A DNA stretch of 64,000 nucleotides from Fen731 sp964481885 (lineage in GTDB: Bacteria > Actinomycetota > Humimicrobiia > Humimicrobiales > Humimicrobiaceae). The stretch covers positions 81,772 to 145,771 of the forward strand of contig CAYZUS010000001.1 in assembly GCA_964481885.1 (NCBI GenBank). The letters are read 5' to 3'. The notes under the pieces are model-generated. The model ran no database searches. It worked only from the letters and a program-made list of their open reading frames with translations, and was not told where the DNA came from. A program made the translations under genes and the position numbers. Position 1 is the first letter of the stretch; the number at the start of each line of letters is the position of its first letter. This document shows, in pieces, positions 53,658 through 62,357 of the stretch.

Positions 53658-54431
53658 TTACGAAATAATCTGGGATACGGTTATTTTTTTTAGTTTTTTC
53701 AATATTGAATCAGGAATTTCATTGTCAGTGATGATCCGTTTGCAGTCATTAAGACTGGCAATATCCAGCATACCTTTTTTAAAAAATTTTGAACTGTCTA
53801 CTATAAGATTTATCGTTTTTGCTTTTGCAAATACTTTTTTTAAAATCCCCGCAAGATCCTTGTTGTTTGTTGTAATTGTTCCGTTTTCTGAAACACCTGC
53901 AGCAGAAATGAATGCAGAATCAAAATTAATGTTTTCCAGAAACTCAAGTACCCAACCGCCCCCGAAAATATTAAATTCCTGCTTAAGCTCTCCCCCCGTA
54001 CAGATTAACCCTGCACTGGGATGGTTAAGAGCATCAACAACAATAGCAGGCGAATTTGTAATAAGATTTGACTGTGATATTTCTTTTTTTAATATTTCTG
54101 AAGCCAGAACGAAAACTGTTGAGGAGGAATCCAAAAAGATTGTCTGATTATTGGATATATATTTTATTGCTTTGGAAGCAATATCCAGTTTTTTAGAGTA
54201 ATTGTCCTGAATTCTTATATTGAATCTTGTTTCAAAGTTATTTTTGGGAACATCCGGAATTGATATTCCGCCGTGGATTTTTTTTATCTTCTGGGCATCT
54301 TTAAGCAGTTTGATATCCCTTATAATTGTAATCCTTGAGACATTGTACATGTCTGCAAGCTCTTCAGCTCTCAGGAATTCCTTTTCATTAAGGACATCCA
54401 GTATCTTTTGTCGTCTTTCTTCGGCAAGCAT
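53658..54431 (-). CDS. DeoR-family transcriptional regulator
   Basis: 257 aa. Winged helix-turn-helix RRQKILDVLNEKEFLRAEELADMYNVSRITIIRDIKLL (split here only for naming the family signature) lies at residues 5-45, then KKIHGGI. The C-terminal DeoR sensor domain has FLDSSSTVFVLA, GLICTGGELKQEFNIFGG and VDSSKF. Such domains bind phosphorylated sugars. It is first in the catabolic run, 191 bases before the FrdA-like gene, and divergent from the MFS gene. Likely represses both until a sugar phosphate appears. Candidate operators are listed separately. Confidence 0.92.
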   Translation of the reverse strand: MLAEERRQKILDVLNEKEFLRAEELADMYNVSRITIIRDIKLLKDAQKIKKIHGGISIPDVPKNNFETRFNIRIQDNYSKKLDIASKAIKYISNNQTIFLDSSSTVFVLASEILKKEISQSNLITNSPAIVVDALNHPSAGLICTGGELKQEFNIFGGGWVLEFLENINFDSAFISAAGVSENGTITTNNKDLAGILKKVFAKAKTINLIVDSSKFFKKGMLDIASLNDCKRIITDNEIPDSILKKLKKITVSQIIS

Positions 54432-54485
54432 ATTAAAAATTTTATCCTGATATTTTTTTAAAATTTAAAAAGCCAAAAACAAAAA

Positions 54486-54507
54486 ATGATTATAATATGA
54501 TTATAAT
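54486..54507. promoter_or_regulatory. Candidate DeoR operator: tandem 11-bp repeat
   Basis: ATGATTATAAT occurs twice without a gap (54486-54496 and 54497-54507). The core ATTATAAT is itself palindromic. It lies 55-76 bases upstream of the regulator ATG, overlapping where its -10 region could be. Autoregulation is inferred. Confidence 0.5.
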
Positions 54508-54560
54508 TTGATGCTATTATGATACTATACACCCTTTTTAAAAAAAGACAAGAAGATAAA

Positions 54561-54607
54561 TAAGTCTGGTTTCTGCATGGCACAGAAATAAACGATATCC
54601 AGACTTA
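54561..54607. promoter_or_regulatory. 47-nt stem structure in the divergent region
   Basis: TAAGTCTGG (54561-54569) pairs perfectly with CCAGACTTA (54599-54607). Inside, TTTCTG (54570-54575) pairs with CAGAAA (54583-54588) around a 7-base loop. This gives 15 bp interrupted only by a 10-base bulge on one side. No poly-T tail. May be an operator, attenuator or small RNA. Confidence 0.5.
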
Positions 54608-54755
54608 CATTAACACTTTAGAATAATAAGAGTTTGCTTTAATGCTTATTGGTTATCCTGTTAACCTGATATACAGCAAAAATTGTTAGAATTTCAGCAG
54701 AAATAGTGGTAATCTTTTAAAATTATTTAAATCTGATGAAAATTTTTTATAGTCA

Positions 54756-54925
54756 TGGGGACTTTATAATTGCAGGAGCTTTATGATTATGGGACTTTAT
54801 GTTTGCTGCGGTTTTATGATGATTGGGACTTTATGATTGATGCGGCTTTATAATTATGGGACTTTATGTTTGCTGCGGTTTTATGATTATGGGTAATTGA
54901 TGGCTTGAAGAGCTTTATGATGGCA
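54756..54925. repeat. 33/34-bp degenerate tandem repeat upstream of the MFS gene
   Basis: The core GGGACTTTAT occurs at 54758, 54791, 54825 and 54858 (spacing 33, 34, 33), alternating with a related TTTATGATTAT half-unit; a fifth, decayed unit follows. No spacers separate units, so it is not a CRISPR. The block ends about 25 bases before the transporter ATG. Confidence 0.85.
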
Positions 54926-54949
54926 GGGAGATTGAAAAGTATCTAAACA

Positions 54950-56242
54950 ATGGCAGAGATTAAAAAAGACAATAATTCTGATGTAAATAGCAGTAGTACC
55001 TTTGCAGGCAGTCTGGTCACACCAACTCCCGGCCCGGCTTCTGTAATAATTGATTACCTTTCCCAGTTTCCTAATTTTTTGGCACTTTTTTTGGTTCCGA
55101 TTACTTTTCTGTCCATTGGTCCCGTACTTATTGAGATAGGAAAAGAGCTTGGAACCGCACCCGGAAATATAAACCTTATTTTCACTTTTGCAACAGCCGG
55201 AATGGTAGCAGGACAGCTGACCTCAACTTTATACAACAGACGCATTAAAAGATCTGTTATAATCCTTTGCGCTTACGGCATGCTTGTTGCCATAAATATT
55301 GTCCTGTTTTTTGCACAACACATAGCTTTTTATTTTGTCTTAAGCATTTTGGGAGGATATCTAATCGGCATAAATTATGTGCAGTCTACAGAAAATATTT
55401 TGTCGTGCAGAATAAAAAACAAGGACAGGCTTTTTATACTGATGATAAGCTTTTATCCCATGGGAGCTCTGGTGGCACCACTTATTTCCTCCTCACTTGT
55501 AAATAACAATATAAGCTGGAGATACACATATCTGATAATAGCTGCAGCAATACTAATAACTGCGCTGCTTTATGCCCTAATCTCAATGAGGGGCCAAAAC
55601 AGGATAGTGGCCGCTGAGATAAAGAAGGTATTCTTTAAAGAAATATTTGTTGACAGGCAGACTAATTATATATTTATAGTCACACTGGCAATTGTGGCAA
55701 TATATATTGTTGCAGAAACAATATTTGCCACATGGACACCGACATATCTGCGGCTTGCGAAAGGGTTCGATATAAAAAGCGCCGCACTCGGAGTAACAGT
55801 GCTGCAGAGCTTTGTGATTGTGGGAAGATTTGTCTCAAGCTTAATCGCCGGAAAAGTCAAAGTTAAAACTATCCTGATTACAATCTCAGGGCTTGCATTT
55901 TTATCGATGATATTGTTTGTCCTGTCAGATTCAAGATTTATGCTTTATGCAGCGCTGGGGCTTACAGGGCTTGGATTTTCAGCAATGTATCCACTGCTTG
56001 TTTCATCAGGAAGCAAGGTCTATCCGAAAGGCCAGGGGTTGCTTGCATCGCTTTTGTATGCTTCCTGTTATTTCGGAAGGTCCTTTGCGCCATTTATAAC
56101 AAGATCCATTTCAAAGTTCAGCCTGGATTTTTCAATGCTGGTTTCACTTATTTTTTCAGGTATTTCTTCTGCGCTTATTATCTATCTTATAATAAATGAA
56201 AAATTGAAATCCGGCGAAGCTGCCTCAACCAAAGCTCTCTAA
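54950..56242 (+). CDS. MFS transporter
   Basis: 430 aa. Twelve hydrophobic segments in two halves; the first loop contains GQLTSTLYNRRIKRS, the place of the MFS motif A, and the central loop is RIVAAEIKKVF. No close subfamily recognised; oligosaccharide, hexuronate or polyol carriers are all possible. Its divergent position beside the DeoR regulator suggests it imports the operon substrate. Ribosome site is weak, the nearest GGGAG being about 19 bases upstream; an in-frame TAA just before the ATG excludes a longer start. The C-terminus ends in a repeat tail (see 56216-56314). Confidence 0.9.
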   Translation: MAEIKKDNNSDVNSSSTFAGSLVTPTPGPASVIIDYLSQFPNFLALFLVPITFLSIGPVLIEIGKELGTAPGNINLIFTFATAGMVAGQLTSTLYNRRIKRSVIILCAYGMLVAINIVLFFAQHIAFYFVLSILGGYLIGINYVQSTENILSCRIKNKDRLFILMISFYPMGALVAPLISSSLVNNNISWRYTYLIIAAAILITALLYALISMRGQNRIVAAEIKKVFFKEIFVDRQTNYIFIVTLAIVAIYIVAETIFATWTPTYLRLAKGFDIKSAALGVTVLQSFVIVGRFVSSLIAGKVKVKTILITISGLAFLSMILFVLSDSRFMLYAALGLTGLGFSAMYPLLVSSGSKVYPKGQGLLASLLYASCYFGRSFAPFITRSISKFSLDFSMLVSLIFSGISSALIIYLIINEKLKSGEAASTKAL

Positions 56243-56314
56243 CTTAAATCTGAATCGACCAAAGCTTCTGTTGCTGAAACTGCCCCAACTAAATCTTCTC
56301 TTATTGAATCGCCT
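56216..56314 (+). repeat. In-frame repeat tail continuing past the MFS stop codon
   Basis: The last codons (GEAASTKAL) and the sequence after TAA (56240-56242), read in the same frame, give ESTKASVAETAPTKSSLIES. These are repeats of a TK-containing unit of about 9 residues. The stop therefore falls inside a short tandem repeat, as if a low-complexity tail had been cut by a nonsense change. Confidence 0.6.
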
Positions 56315-56908
56315 CTAAGAAATAATGGTTTTAAGTGCCGCTATTGCCTGTTCAAACTGCTCCTCATAATTGGCTGCAAGTTCCGAGGTAACCTGTTTCC
56401 ACTGAGGATGCTGCATTATCGCATCTTCCACAGACAGCTTAACGACAACCTTCTGTCCTCCCTGCTCTACAACCTTGTTTCTTGCCTGCGGGTTACCCTC
56501 AACAGCTTTTTTAAATTCATTAAACACCTGAGTTTTTTCAGTTTCAGCTTTGTGCTGTATTGTCTCAAGCATTTTAACGCCTTGCTGAAGAATTGATGTC
56601 TTTTGTTCTTTTTTCAGAGATTCTACTGCAATTATCCCTTTGCTGCGCCTTTGCAGCTCCTTGGTATCAATATTGAATTTTAAAGATTCAACAAGATTTA
56701 ACTGCGCCTGTTTTAACAATGCAGGGCTTCCTTCCTTTAACTCCTGCCATAGCTGTTCAGGGTCAGATTTGCCTTTATAAAAATTAGCCATTGCGGGCTC
56801 AAGTTTCTTTTTGTTTGCAATTGCTTCCTTTTCTGTGTCCGTCAGGTCATCAAGCATTGCCGCTTTTTCCATTGCTATTTCCAATGCCGTCTTAATCGTA
56901 TCTCCCAT
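56315..56908 (-). CDS. Uncharacterised helical cytosolic protein
   Basis: 197 aa, rich in Lys, Glu, Gln and Ala, apparently all helical with coiled-coil-like stretches (VESLKKEQKTSILQQGVKML). No signal peptide, TM or cysteine. It opens with DTIKTALEIAMEKAAML. AGGTGAG supports the ATG. Not recognised. It is transcribed toward the MFS gene and lies just downstream of the gap-interrupted gene, so the two may be one operon. Confidence 0.7.
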   Translation of the reverse strand: MGDTIKTALEIAMEKAAMLDDLTDTEKEAIANKKKLEPAMANFYKGKSDPEQLWQELKEGSPALLKQAQLNLVESLKFNIDTKELQRRSKGIIAVESLKKEQKTSILQQGVKMLETIQHKAETEKTQVFNEFKKAVEGNPQARNKVVEQGGQKVVVKLSVEDAIMQHPQWKQVTSELAANYEEQFEQAIAALKTIIS

Positions 56909-56959
56909 TTTCTCACCTGCTGTTTTTTAAAATTATTAAAATAAAAATTTATTAATTAA

Positions 56960-57059
56960 NNNNNNNNNNNNNNNNNNNNNNNNNNNNNNNNNNNNNNNNN
57001 NNNNNNNNNNNNNNNNNNNNNNNNNNNNNNNNNNNNNNNNNNNNNNNNNNNNNNNNNNN
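56960..57059. other. Assembly gap of 100 N
   Basis: Placeholder gap that cuts the 3-prime end of the gene at 57060-57772. Real length is unknown. Confidence 0.99.
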
Positions 57060-57772
57060 CTGTCCTGATAATTATCAAATAATCCCCAGCTGTCAAGCTC
57101 TTCTTTTAGGTGCTTTGCCTCAAGGTCTCCTTTTTCATAAAGTCTAAAAAGGTTTTCAATCTCTTTTTTGGCGGCAACCGGTATCCCATAAGAATCCCGC
57201 GAAAGAACAGGAAATCCCGAATTATCATAGCTTACCAACTGGTTGGCACTCATTTCAGGCATATTTGAAAAGTATGCGCTTTTTAAGGCCAGGTCATAAA
57301 TAAATTTTGTGAGCGATACATCCCAGAATTCATCCAGCCCTTTAATAATTGCGCAGAAGGGATTGGCATTTTTCTCGATATCAGCATCTATTTTCCTGGT
57401 GATCTCTGCTACAGAATTTGCAACTATATCCATGTGGTCAAATTCTTTGATAAACTTCAGTTTATAAAGCATCATTGCAAGATCGGTATTTTCACCTGCA
57501 AGTATGGAAAAAGCTTTTTTGGCCTCCTCGCTGAATCCTTCAAGCCGCATAAGATAGTAAGGGGTAATAATTTTGGGCTTTTGCCATGTTATCCTTCCCT
57601 CACGGACAATTGTCTCCGAGTCAGCATTCCTGCCCTCAAATTCAAGATAAAAAGGAGTTGTCAGCATATAGTAATGCACGGTTGTAGATTCAAAAGTTGA
57701 AAGGTACTTTTTTGGCGCCTTAAGGATTTCAGTGTTTTCCAGGGCATATTTTATTTTATCATCCATATCCAT
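57060..57772 (-). CDS. Uncharacterised protein, C-terminus lost in assembly gap
   Basis: About 237 visible residues. Opens MDMDDKIKYALENTEILKAPKKY. A first part has beta-like text (TTVHYYMLTTPFYLEFE, EGRITWQKPKIITPYYLMRLEGF), the rest is helical, with NLFRLYEKGDLEAKHLKEEL near the break. No catalytic motif recognised. The few codons beyond the gap cannot be assumed to be in frame. Likely cytosolic; function unknown. Confidence 0.7.
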
Positions 57773-57845
57773 TGTTTACCTATATTAACAGAAGTTATAA
57801 CATTTATAAATAATAATGAATATTTGTATTAATATTTTAAAAAAT

Positions 57846-57874
57846 TTGCCGATAAATATTAAAGAGTATATTAT
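57846..57874 (+). promoter_or_regulatory. Candidate promoter for the diguanylate cyclase gene
   Basis: TTGCCG (57846-57851), 17-base spacer, TATTAT (57869-57874), about 95 bases before the ATG at 57970. AT-rich background weakens the call. Confidence 0.35.
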
Positions 57875-57969
57875 TTTTTTAAGTGGCTTTAAAAAATATT
57901 TGCAGCTTGAGTTTTATAGGGAATTTGATTTTAAGTAAGAATTAAAACTATTAGAAAGGTTTTAAAGAA

Positions 57970-58878
57970 ATGACAACAACAGATAACTTTTATAAGGAAC
58001 TCCTGGATAATATTTATGACGGCGTCTATTTTATGGATACCGACAGAAGAATCATATACTGGAACAAAGGCGCAGAAAATATTACGGGCTTTTCTGCAAA
58101 TGAGGTAATGCACAAGCATTGTTCAGATAACATTCTTATGCATGTAAGCGAATCAAATGAAAAAATGTGCAGGAACATCTGTCCGCTCAAACATACAATA
58201 CTGGATGGAAAAAACAGAGAGGCCGCAGCTTTCTTTCACCATAAAAACGGCCACAGAGTATCTACAACCGTAAAATCTTCTGCGATCAGGGATGAATCCG
58301 GTACAATAATTGGAGCAGTTGAGGTATTTAATGATAATTCATTGAATTTTGAAAATCTTGAAATGCTCAAAATATTGAAAAAAGAAGCCCTGGTAGATCC
58401 TTTGACGGGAATTGTAAACAGGAGATACCTTGAAAACAGGTTAACTGCAAGTTTTAATGCATACCAAAGATACGGATGGAAGTTTGGCATACTTTTTATG
58501 GATATAGACCATTTTAAAAATATTAATGACACGTTCGGCCATAATAATGGTGACAATGTGCTTAAGGTCCTGTCACAGACACTGATAAAAAATACACGTT
58601 CTTTTGACACTGTTGGAAGGTGGGGAGGCGAAGAATTTATAGGGATTATTGAAAATGTCAATAAGGACGAGCTGCTAAAGATTTCAGAAAAGCTGCGGTC
58701 TCTTGTTGACGCTTCTTCAATCAAACTTGAAGGATTTGAAAATAACATAAATACCACCATATCCATAGGAGCCACAATATCAAAGCCTGAAGACTCTCCG
58801 GAAACCATTATCAAAAGAGCTGATGAGCTGATGTATGAGAGCAAACAGGCAGGCAGAAACAGGGTCACGGTAGCTTAA
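57970..58878 (+). CDS. PAS-GGDEF diguanylate cyclase
   Basis: 302 aa, soluble. PAS domain at about 8-120 (YDGVYFMDTDRRIIYWNKGAE, IIGAVEVFND) with three Cys in the middle (HCSDN, MCRNICPLK). GGDEF domain at about 135-300: DPLTGIVNRRYLENRL, GILFMDIDHFKNINDTFGH, active site RWGGEEF. RSFD five residues before GGEEF fits the RxxD inhibitory site for c-di-GMP. So it should make c-di-GMP with product feedback, gated by an unknown cytosolic signal. GAAAGG upstream of the ATG. Confidence 0.93.
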   Translation: MTTTDNFYKELLDNIYDGVYFMDTDRRIIYWNKGAENITGFSANEVMHKHCSDNILMHVSESNEKMCRNICPLKHTILDGKNREAAAFFHHKNGHRVSTTVKSSAIRDESGTIIGAVEVFNDNSLNFENLEMLKILKKEALVDPLTGIVNRRYLENRLTASFNAYQRYGWKFGILFMDIDHFKNINDTFGHNNGDNVLKVLSQTLIKNTRSFDTVGRWGGEEFIGIIENVNKDELLKISEKLRSLVDASSIKLEGFENNINTTISIGATISKPEDSPETIIKRADELMYESKQAGRNRVTVA

Positions 58879-58918
58879 AAGCTTCTATTTATTCATACAG
58901 TACTGTTTGCATAATTTT

Positions 58919-60883
58919 CTATTTTCTTTTTGCAAAGCTGTGCACCATATAAACCAGTAGATAAATAAAAGTTGATCCAAAATATATATAAATCAGAATC
59001 TCCCCACATCTGGAGTAAAAAGATTTATTGCCGTTAAGATAGACGGTCCCGTATATGACTTCCCTCTTTACAAGGCTTGTCTGAGCCAGTATTTTCCCGT
59101 TTGGGTCTATTATTGCAGAAATACCGTTATTTCCTGAATGCACCATGAAGCTGTTGTTTTCAATTGCGCGGACCTGCGAGAAAACAAGGTGATAGCGGGC
59201 AGCCTGACTGTCTTTAAATCCTGCAGTATCGGTAAATGTAAACAGTACGTCTGCCCCAATCTTCCTGAAAGTTCTGGATATAAGCGGAAGGGTGGATTCA
59301 AAGCAGATATTTGCCCCAATTATCCCCTTTCCGGGATAATCTATCAGGACAAATTGCCTTACTGGAGTGATATTTAATTTGGCAATATTCATAAAGCGCA
59401 AAAATCCGAGAGCTTTCGGGTATGGCATATATTCTGCACACGGCAGCGGGTGCATCTTGTCATATCTTCCTAATATTTGAAGGTCGGGTGCATAGAGCTG
59501 AACCGCATTATAATAGTTATCCTGTGGGTCCCACAAAATCTGGCCCATAATAAAATACAGACCCTCGTTTTTTGCGGTGTTTTTTACCCATTCATAAAAT
59601 GACTTATTTCTGTCCTGTTCAATTGCCCCCCAGATAACGCTTTCCGGGAAAACCACAAGCTCTGTCCCGGTTTTAAAATACTTTCCGGCATCGCCTGTCT
59701 TTTGCGGTATCAAAACATCAGTATCTGTATCAAACTTTGCCTCAAAGGTTATATTTGGCTGGACAAGGGCAACATTTATCTGAGTGCCGGCATAGCCGCT
59801 ATTATCGGTGTTGCTGCGGCCGTTGGAGCCGATGAAACTGTCGTTTTGACTATTTGTACCGCTGTCACCGTTTGTATTGCTGTTTTGGCTGTTTAAGCCA
59901 CTGTCGCTGGAGATACTGCTACTGTTTTGGATGTTTGATCCACTATAATTGTTATTATTTAAAGCAAGGTAAACTGCTCCTGCAGATATATTGATTATTA
60001 CTGCAACTGTAATACAAATTGCAGGGATTACAGCGGGTATTACAAGAATCGCTGGAATGACAGAGAGAGCAGAGAGGTTTACTTTATTTTTAAAGATTTT
60101 ATTGGAAATTTTTTGCCATACATTCTTATTTGAAAAATACCTAATGTTACAGGAAATCTCAGGTTTTGTGCCCGGAGTATTGATTGTTCTTTTATTTTGC
60201 TGATCCGGCTCCAAAAAATCGGAGTTTTGTTTTGTCATCAAATCTATTTTCGGGCCCATCCCTGCTTTAATGCGCAGACCTTCTTTACTTTCTGAATCAT
60301 TGCCAAGATTGTCTTTTGCGTAATAAAACAATCCTGTAAATAAGGCCGGCTTTTTTATACTGATAAAATAAATCAGCAGATCTGCTACGCAGAGGTTAAA
60401 TAGAACAATAAGAATTGAAACACCCAATACCCCGGTCAGCTTGGATACCTGCATAACAGGCAGGTAATTATGCTGCGAATAGCCCAAAACACCCCACGGA
60501 AACGCAAGAAATGTCCTGTGGCGGAAAAATTCAACTGCTGTCCATATTGAAGATATAAGCAAAATCCTTAGGACAGGTGCTTTAATTTTTGAATACACAA
60601 AATAAAAGGCAATTCCAAAAACAATAAAAGACAGAGACAAAATACCTAATATCGGAAACCAGAACACAAAGCTGTATGCCGTAAACCAGTAAGTAATGCC
60701 TGCAAAAAAACAAATACTCATAATCCAGCTATAAAATACTGACCGCCCAAGTGTGCATGAGGGTATAACAATAAAATAAGGGATGAGGGCAAACCAGGCA
60801 GCAAAGGAGAATTTGTCGTTAAATGAAATAATCAGCAGACCCGCTGAAGCCAAAACAAGAAGAATTCTTTTTAAATGAACCAT
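58919..60883 (-). CDS. lnt: Apolipoprotein N-acyltransferase
   Basis: 654 aa membrane enzyme that N-acylates the lipoprotein Cys. N-terminal TM block (to about 180), then a nitrilase domain with the Glu in VVFPESVIWG (about 415), Lys in RYDKMHPLPCAEYMP and Cys in GANICFESTLP. It is about 150 residues longer than usual. Extra parts are a hydrophilic loop (about 190-265) and a Asn/Ser/Gly-rich segment (310-367) flanking the last helix. The latter contains repeated NSQN units. GTG at 60886 directly precedes the ATG used. Converges on the GGDEF gene with 40 bases between. Confidence 0.92.
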   Translation of the reverse strand: MVHLKRILLVLASAGLLIISFNDKFSFAAWFALIPYFIVIPSCTLGRSVFYSWIMSICFFAGITYWFTAYSFVFWFPILGILSLSFIVFGIAFYFVYSKIKAPVLRILLISSIWTAVEFFRHRTFLAFPWGVLGYSQHNYLPVMQVSKLTGVLGVSILIVLFNLCVADLLIYFISIKKPALFTGLFYYAKDNLGNDSESKEGLRIKAGMGPKIDLMTKQNSDFLEPDQQNKRTINTPGTKPEISCNIRYFSNKNVWQKISNKIFKNKVNLSALSVIPAILVIPAVIPAICITVAVIINISAGAVYLALNNNNYSGSNIQNSSSISSDSGLNSQNSNTNGDSGTNSQNDSFIGSNGRSNTDNSGYAGTQINVALVQPNITFEAKFDTDTDVLIPQKTGDAGKYFKTGTELVVFPESVIWGAIEQDRNKSFYEWVKNTAKNEGLYFIMGQILWDPQDNYYNAVQLYAPDLQILGRYDKMHPLPCAEYMPYPKALGFLRFMNIAKLNITPVRQFVLIDYPGKGIIGANICFESTLPLISRTFRKIGADVLFTFTDTAGFKDSQAARYHLVFSQVRAIENNSFMVHSGNNGISAIIDPNGKILAQTSLVKREVIYGTVYLNGNKSFYSRCGEILIYIYFGSTFIYLLVYMVHSFAKRK

Positions 60884-61027
60884 CACGTATTAAATAATCT
60901 ATATAAAATCATCTTTAAAAATAACTACTAAAAAACTTTTTTTAATTATAAAAACAAACTAACTTCCCCCAATGCCAGTTTTGTCAACATTAGCTAAAGG
61001 TTTAAAAAAATCATAATAAAAATAACT

Positions 61028-62218
61028 TTAATTGATATAAACTGAAATTTCAGAAAGAATCAGGTCGATTGGTATTGCAACATTTAAACCCGAGTCTGAT
61101 TCTGCCAGGCCGAATCCCATATTATTAATCCCTACTAACTCTCCATTGCTGTTAAACAATGGGCCACCGCTGTTTCCCGGATTTAAAGCTGCGTCATGCT
61201 GGATTGCCCCAGGAATTGATACTGTAATATAGGTATTTTCATCTAATTGAAGCTGCATATCCATAAAATCTCTTCTTGCTGAAACAATTCCTTTTGTAAC
61301 AGTACTGGATAAGCCAAATGGATTTCCGATTGCTATTACTTCATCACCTATTTTTAGATTACCTGAACTTCCAAAGATAGTAGCACTTAAAGGGTCTGAA
61401 ATAACTTTTAATAAAGCAATGTCGTGGGTTTCATTCGTAAAAACAACTTCTGCATCCAATGTTGTCCTATTTTCTGTATAAACAGTAATACTTTGTGAAC
61501 CTATGATTACATGATAATTAGTAATTATATAGCCATTGGCCGAAACTATTGCCCCTGACCCGCCTCCCTCAATTCCATCTTTAATACAATAAACATCAAC
61601 CACTTTCGGTAAAAGGCTTTCAACATCTAAAACGTTCTTATTAATGTTAGCAGACAGAGTTGTTGTTTCAGGAGTAATAGGCTTTAGTATGCTTTCATCA
61701 GAAAAAGTTGTCAGAGGTATTTCGGTACCAAGATCAGTTGCTGAGGCTGTTCCGGTAAAAGTGTCGTCAGTTCCAGGAAAACCAGTATTGCCTGAAACTA
61801 TTGGCTGCAGGATGGAGGAAAGATTTTGCCTGTTAAAAAAAGTTGCGCCGATTATCAAAGCTGCCAATATAAGAACACCGGAAACTATGGATAACGGAAG
61901 CACTGTCTTGCTTTTTTTGCCACTATTCGTTTTTTCCAACTTTAAAGTTGTATCCCCAATCATTATAATATCTCTTGGGTTTAAAGTATAAAAAATGTCC
62001 GAGTTTATTTTAATTCCGTTAACAAATGTACCATTCGTTGAATTTAAATCTCTGACTTTATATATTTTTTTCTGTTTTATAATTGTAAGATGATTTCTCG
62101 AAGCTTTCATATCGTGCAGAACTATATCATTTTCTGGGTCTCTGCCTATTTTTATCAGATCAACCTCTTTATCAAATTTTCCTGTTAAAATTTGATTAAA
62201 ATAGATACTTATTTGCAT
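61028..62218 (-). CDS. FHA domain - transmembrane - trypsin-like serine protease
   Basis: 396 aa. Residues 1-95 are an FHA phosphothreonine-binding domain (LIKIGRDPENDIVL, ASRNHLTII, LNSTNGTFVNG). A TM follows at about 107-130, then a Thr/Ser-rich linker. From about 200 a HtrA/DegP-like protease has His in ITNYHVI, Asp in THDIALLKV and Ser in ALNPGNSGGPLF. No PDZ domain follows. This topology puts FHA in the cytosol and protease outside. It is 139 bases downstream of a Ser/Thr kinase, the likely source of its phospho-ligand. AAGGGA supports the ATG. Confidence 0.92.
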   Translation of the reverse strand: MQISIYFNQILTGKFDKEVDLIKIGRDPENDIVLHDMKASRNHLTIIKQKKIYKVRDLNSTNGTFVNGIKINSDIFYTLNPRDIIMIGDTTLKLEKTNSGKKSKTVLPLSIVSGVLILAALIIGATFFNRQNLSSILQPIVSGNTGFPGTDDTFTGTASATDLGTEIPLTTFSDESILKPITPETTTLSANINKNVLDVESLLPKVVDVYCIKDGIEGGGSGAIVSANGYIITNYHVIIGSQSITVYTENRTTLDAEVVFTNETHDIALLKVISDPLSATIFGSSGNLKIGDEVIAIGNPFGLSSTVTKGIVSARRDFMDMQLQLDENTYITVSIPGAIQHDAALNPGNSGGPLFNSNGELVGINNMGFGLAESDSGLNVAIPIDLILSEISVYIN

Positions 62219-62357
62219 ATCTTTTATCCCTTAGCGCTTATGGAATTTTATATAAAATAATTCCATACTTTAACTCTGATCAAAAAATTACCTTTTCTAA
62301 TAATGATAGTATCGGTATATATAAAGAATTTTGGTATATAATTAAATTAACAAGCAA

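Larger units (their letters stand above)
54432..54949. other. 518-base divergent regulatory region between deoR-like and MFS genes
   Basis: No gene. From left to right: a double AT-rich operator-like repeat (54486-54507), a 47-nt stem (54561-54607), a GGTTA/TAACC dyad (54651-54666) and a 33/34-bp tandem repeat block (54756-54925). Very short reading frames of 6-17 codons beginning with ATG occur in the block, several ending TTATGA so that stop and next start overlap. Confidence 0.7.

Noticed and set aside
54756..54925. CRISPR array
   Set aside because: Period is 33/34 bases but units abut and contain no unique spacers; no cas gene is near.
56936..56959. Short codon run LINKFLF as the end of the gap-cut gene
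   Set aside because: It is joined only through 100 unknown bases, so frame and continuity cannot be assumed.
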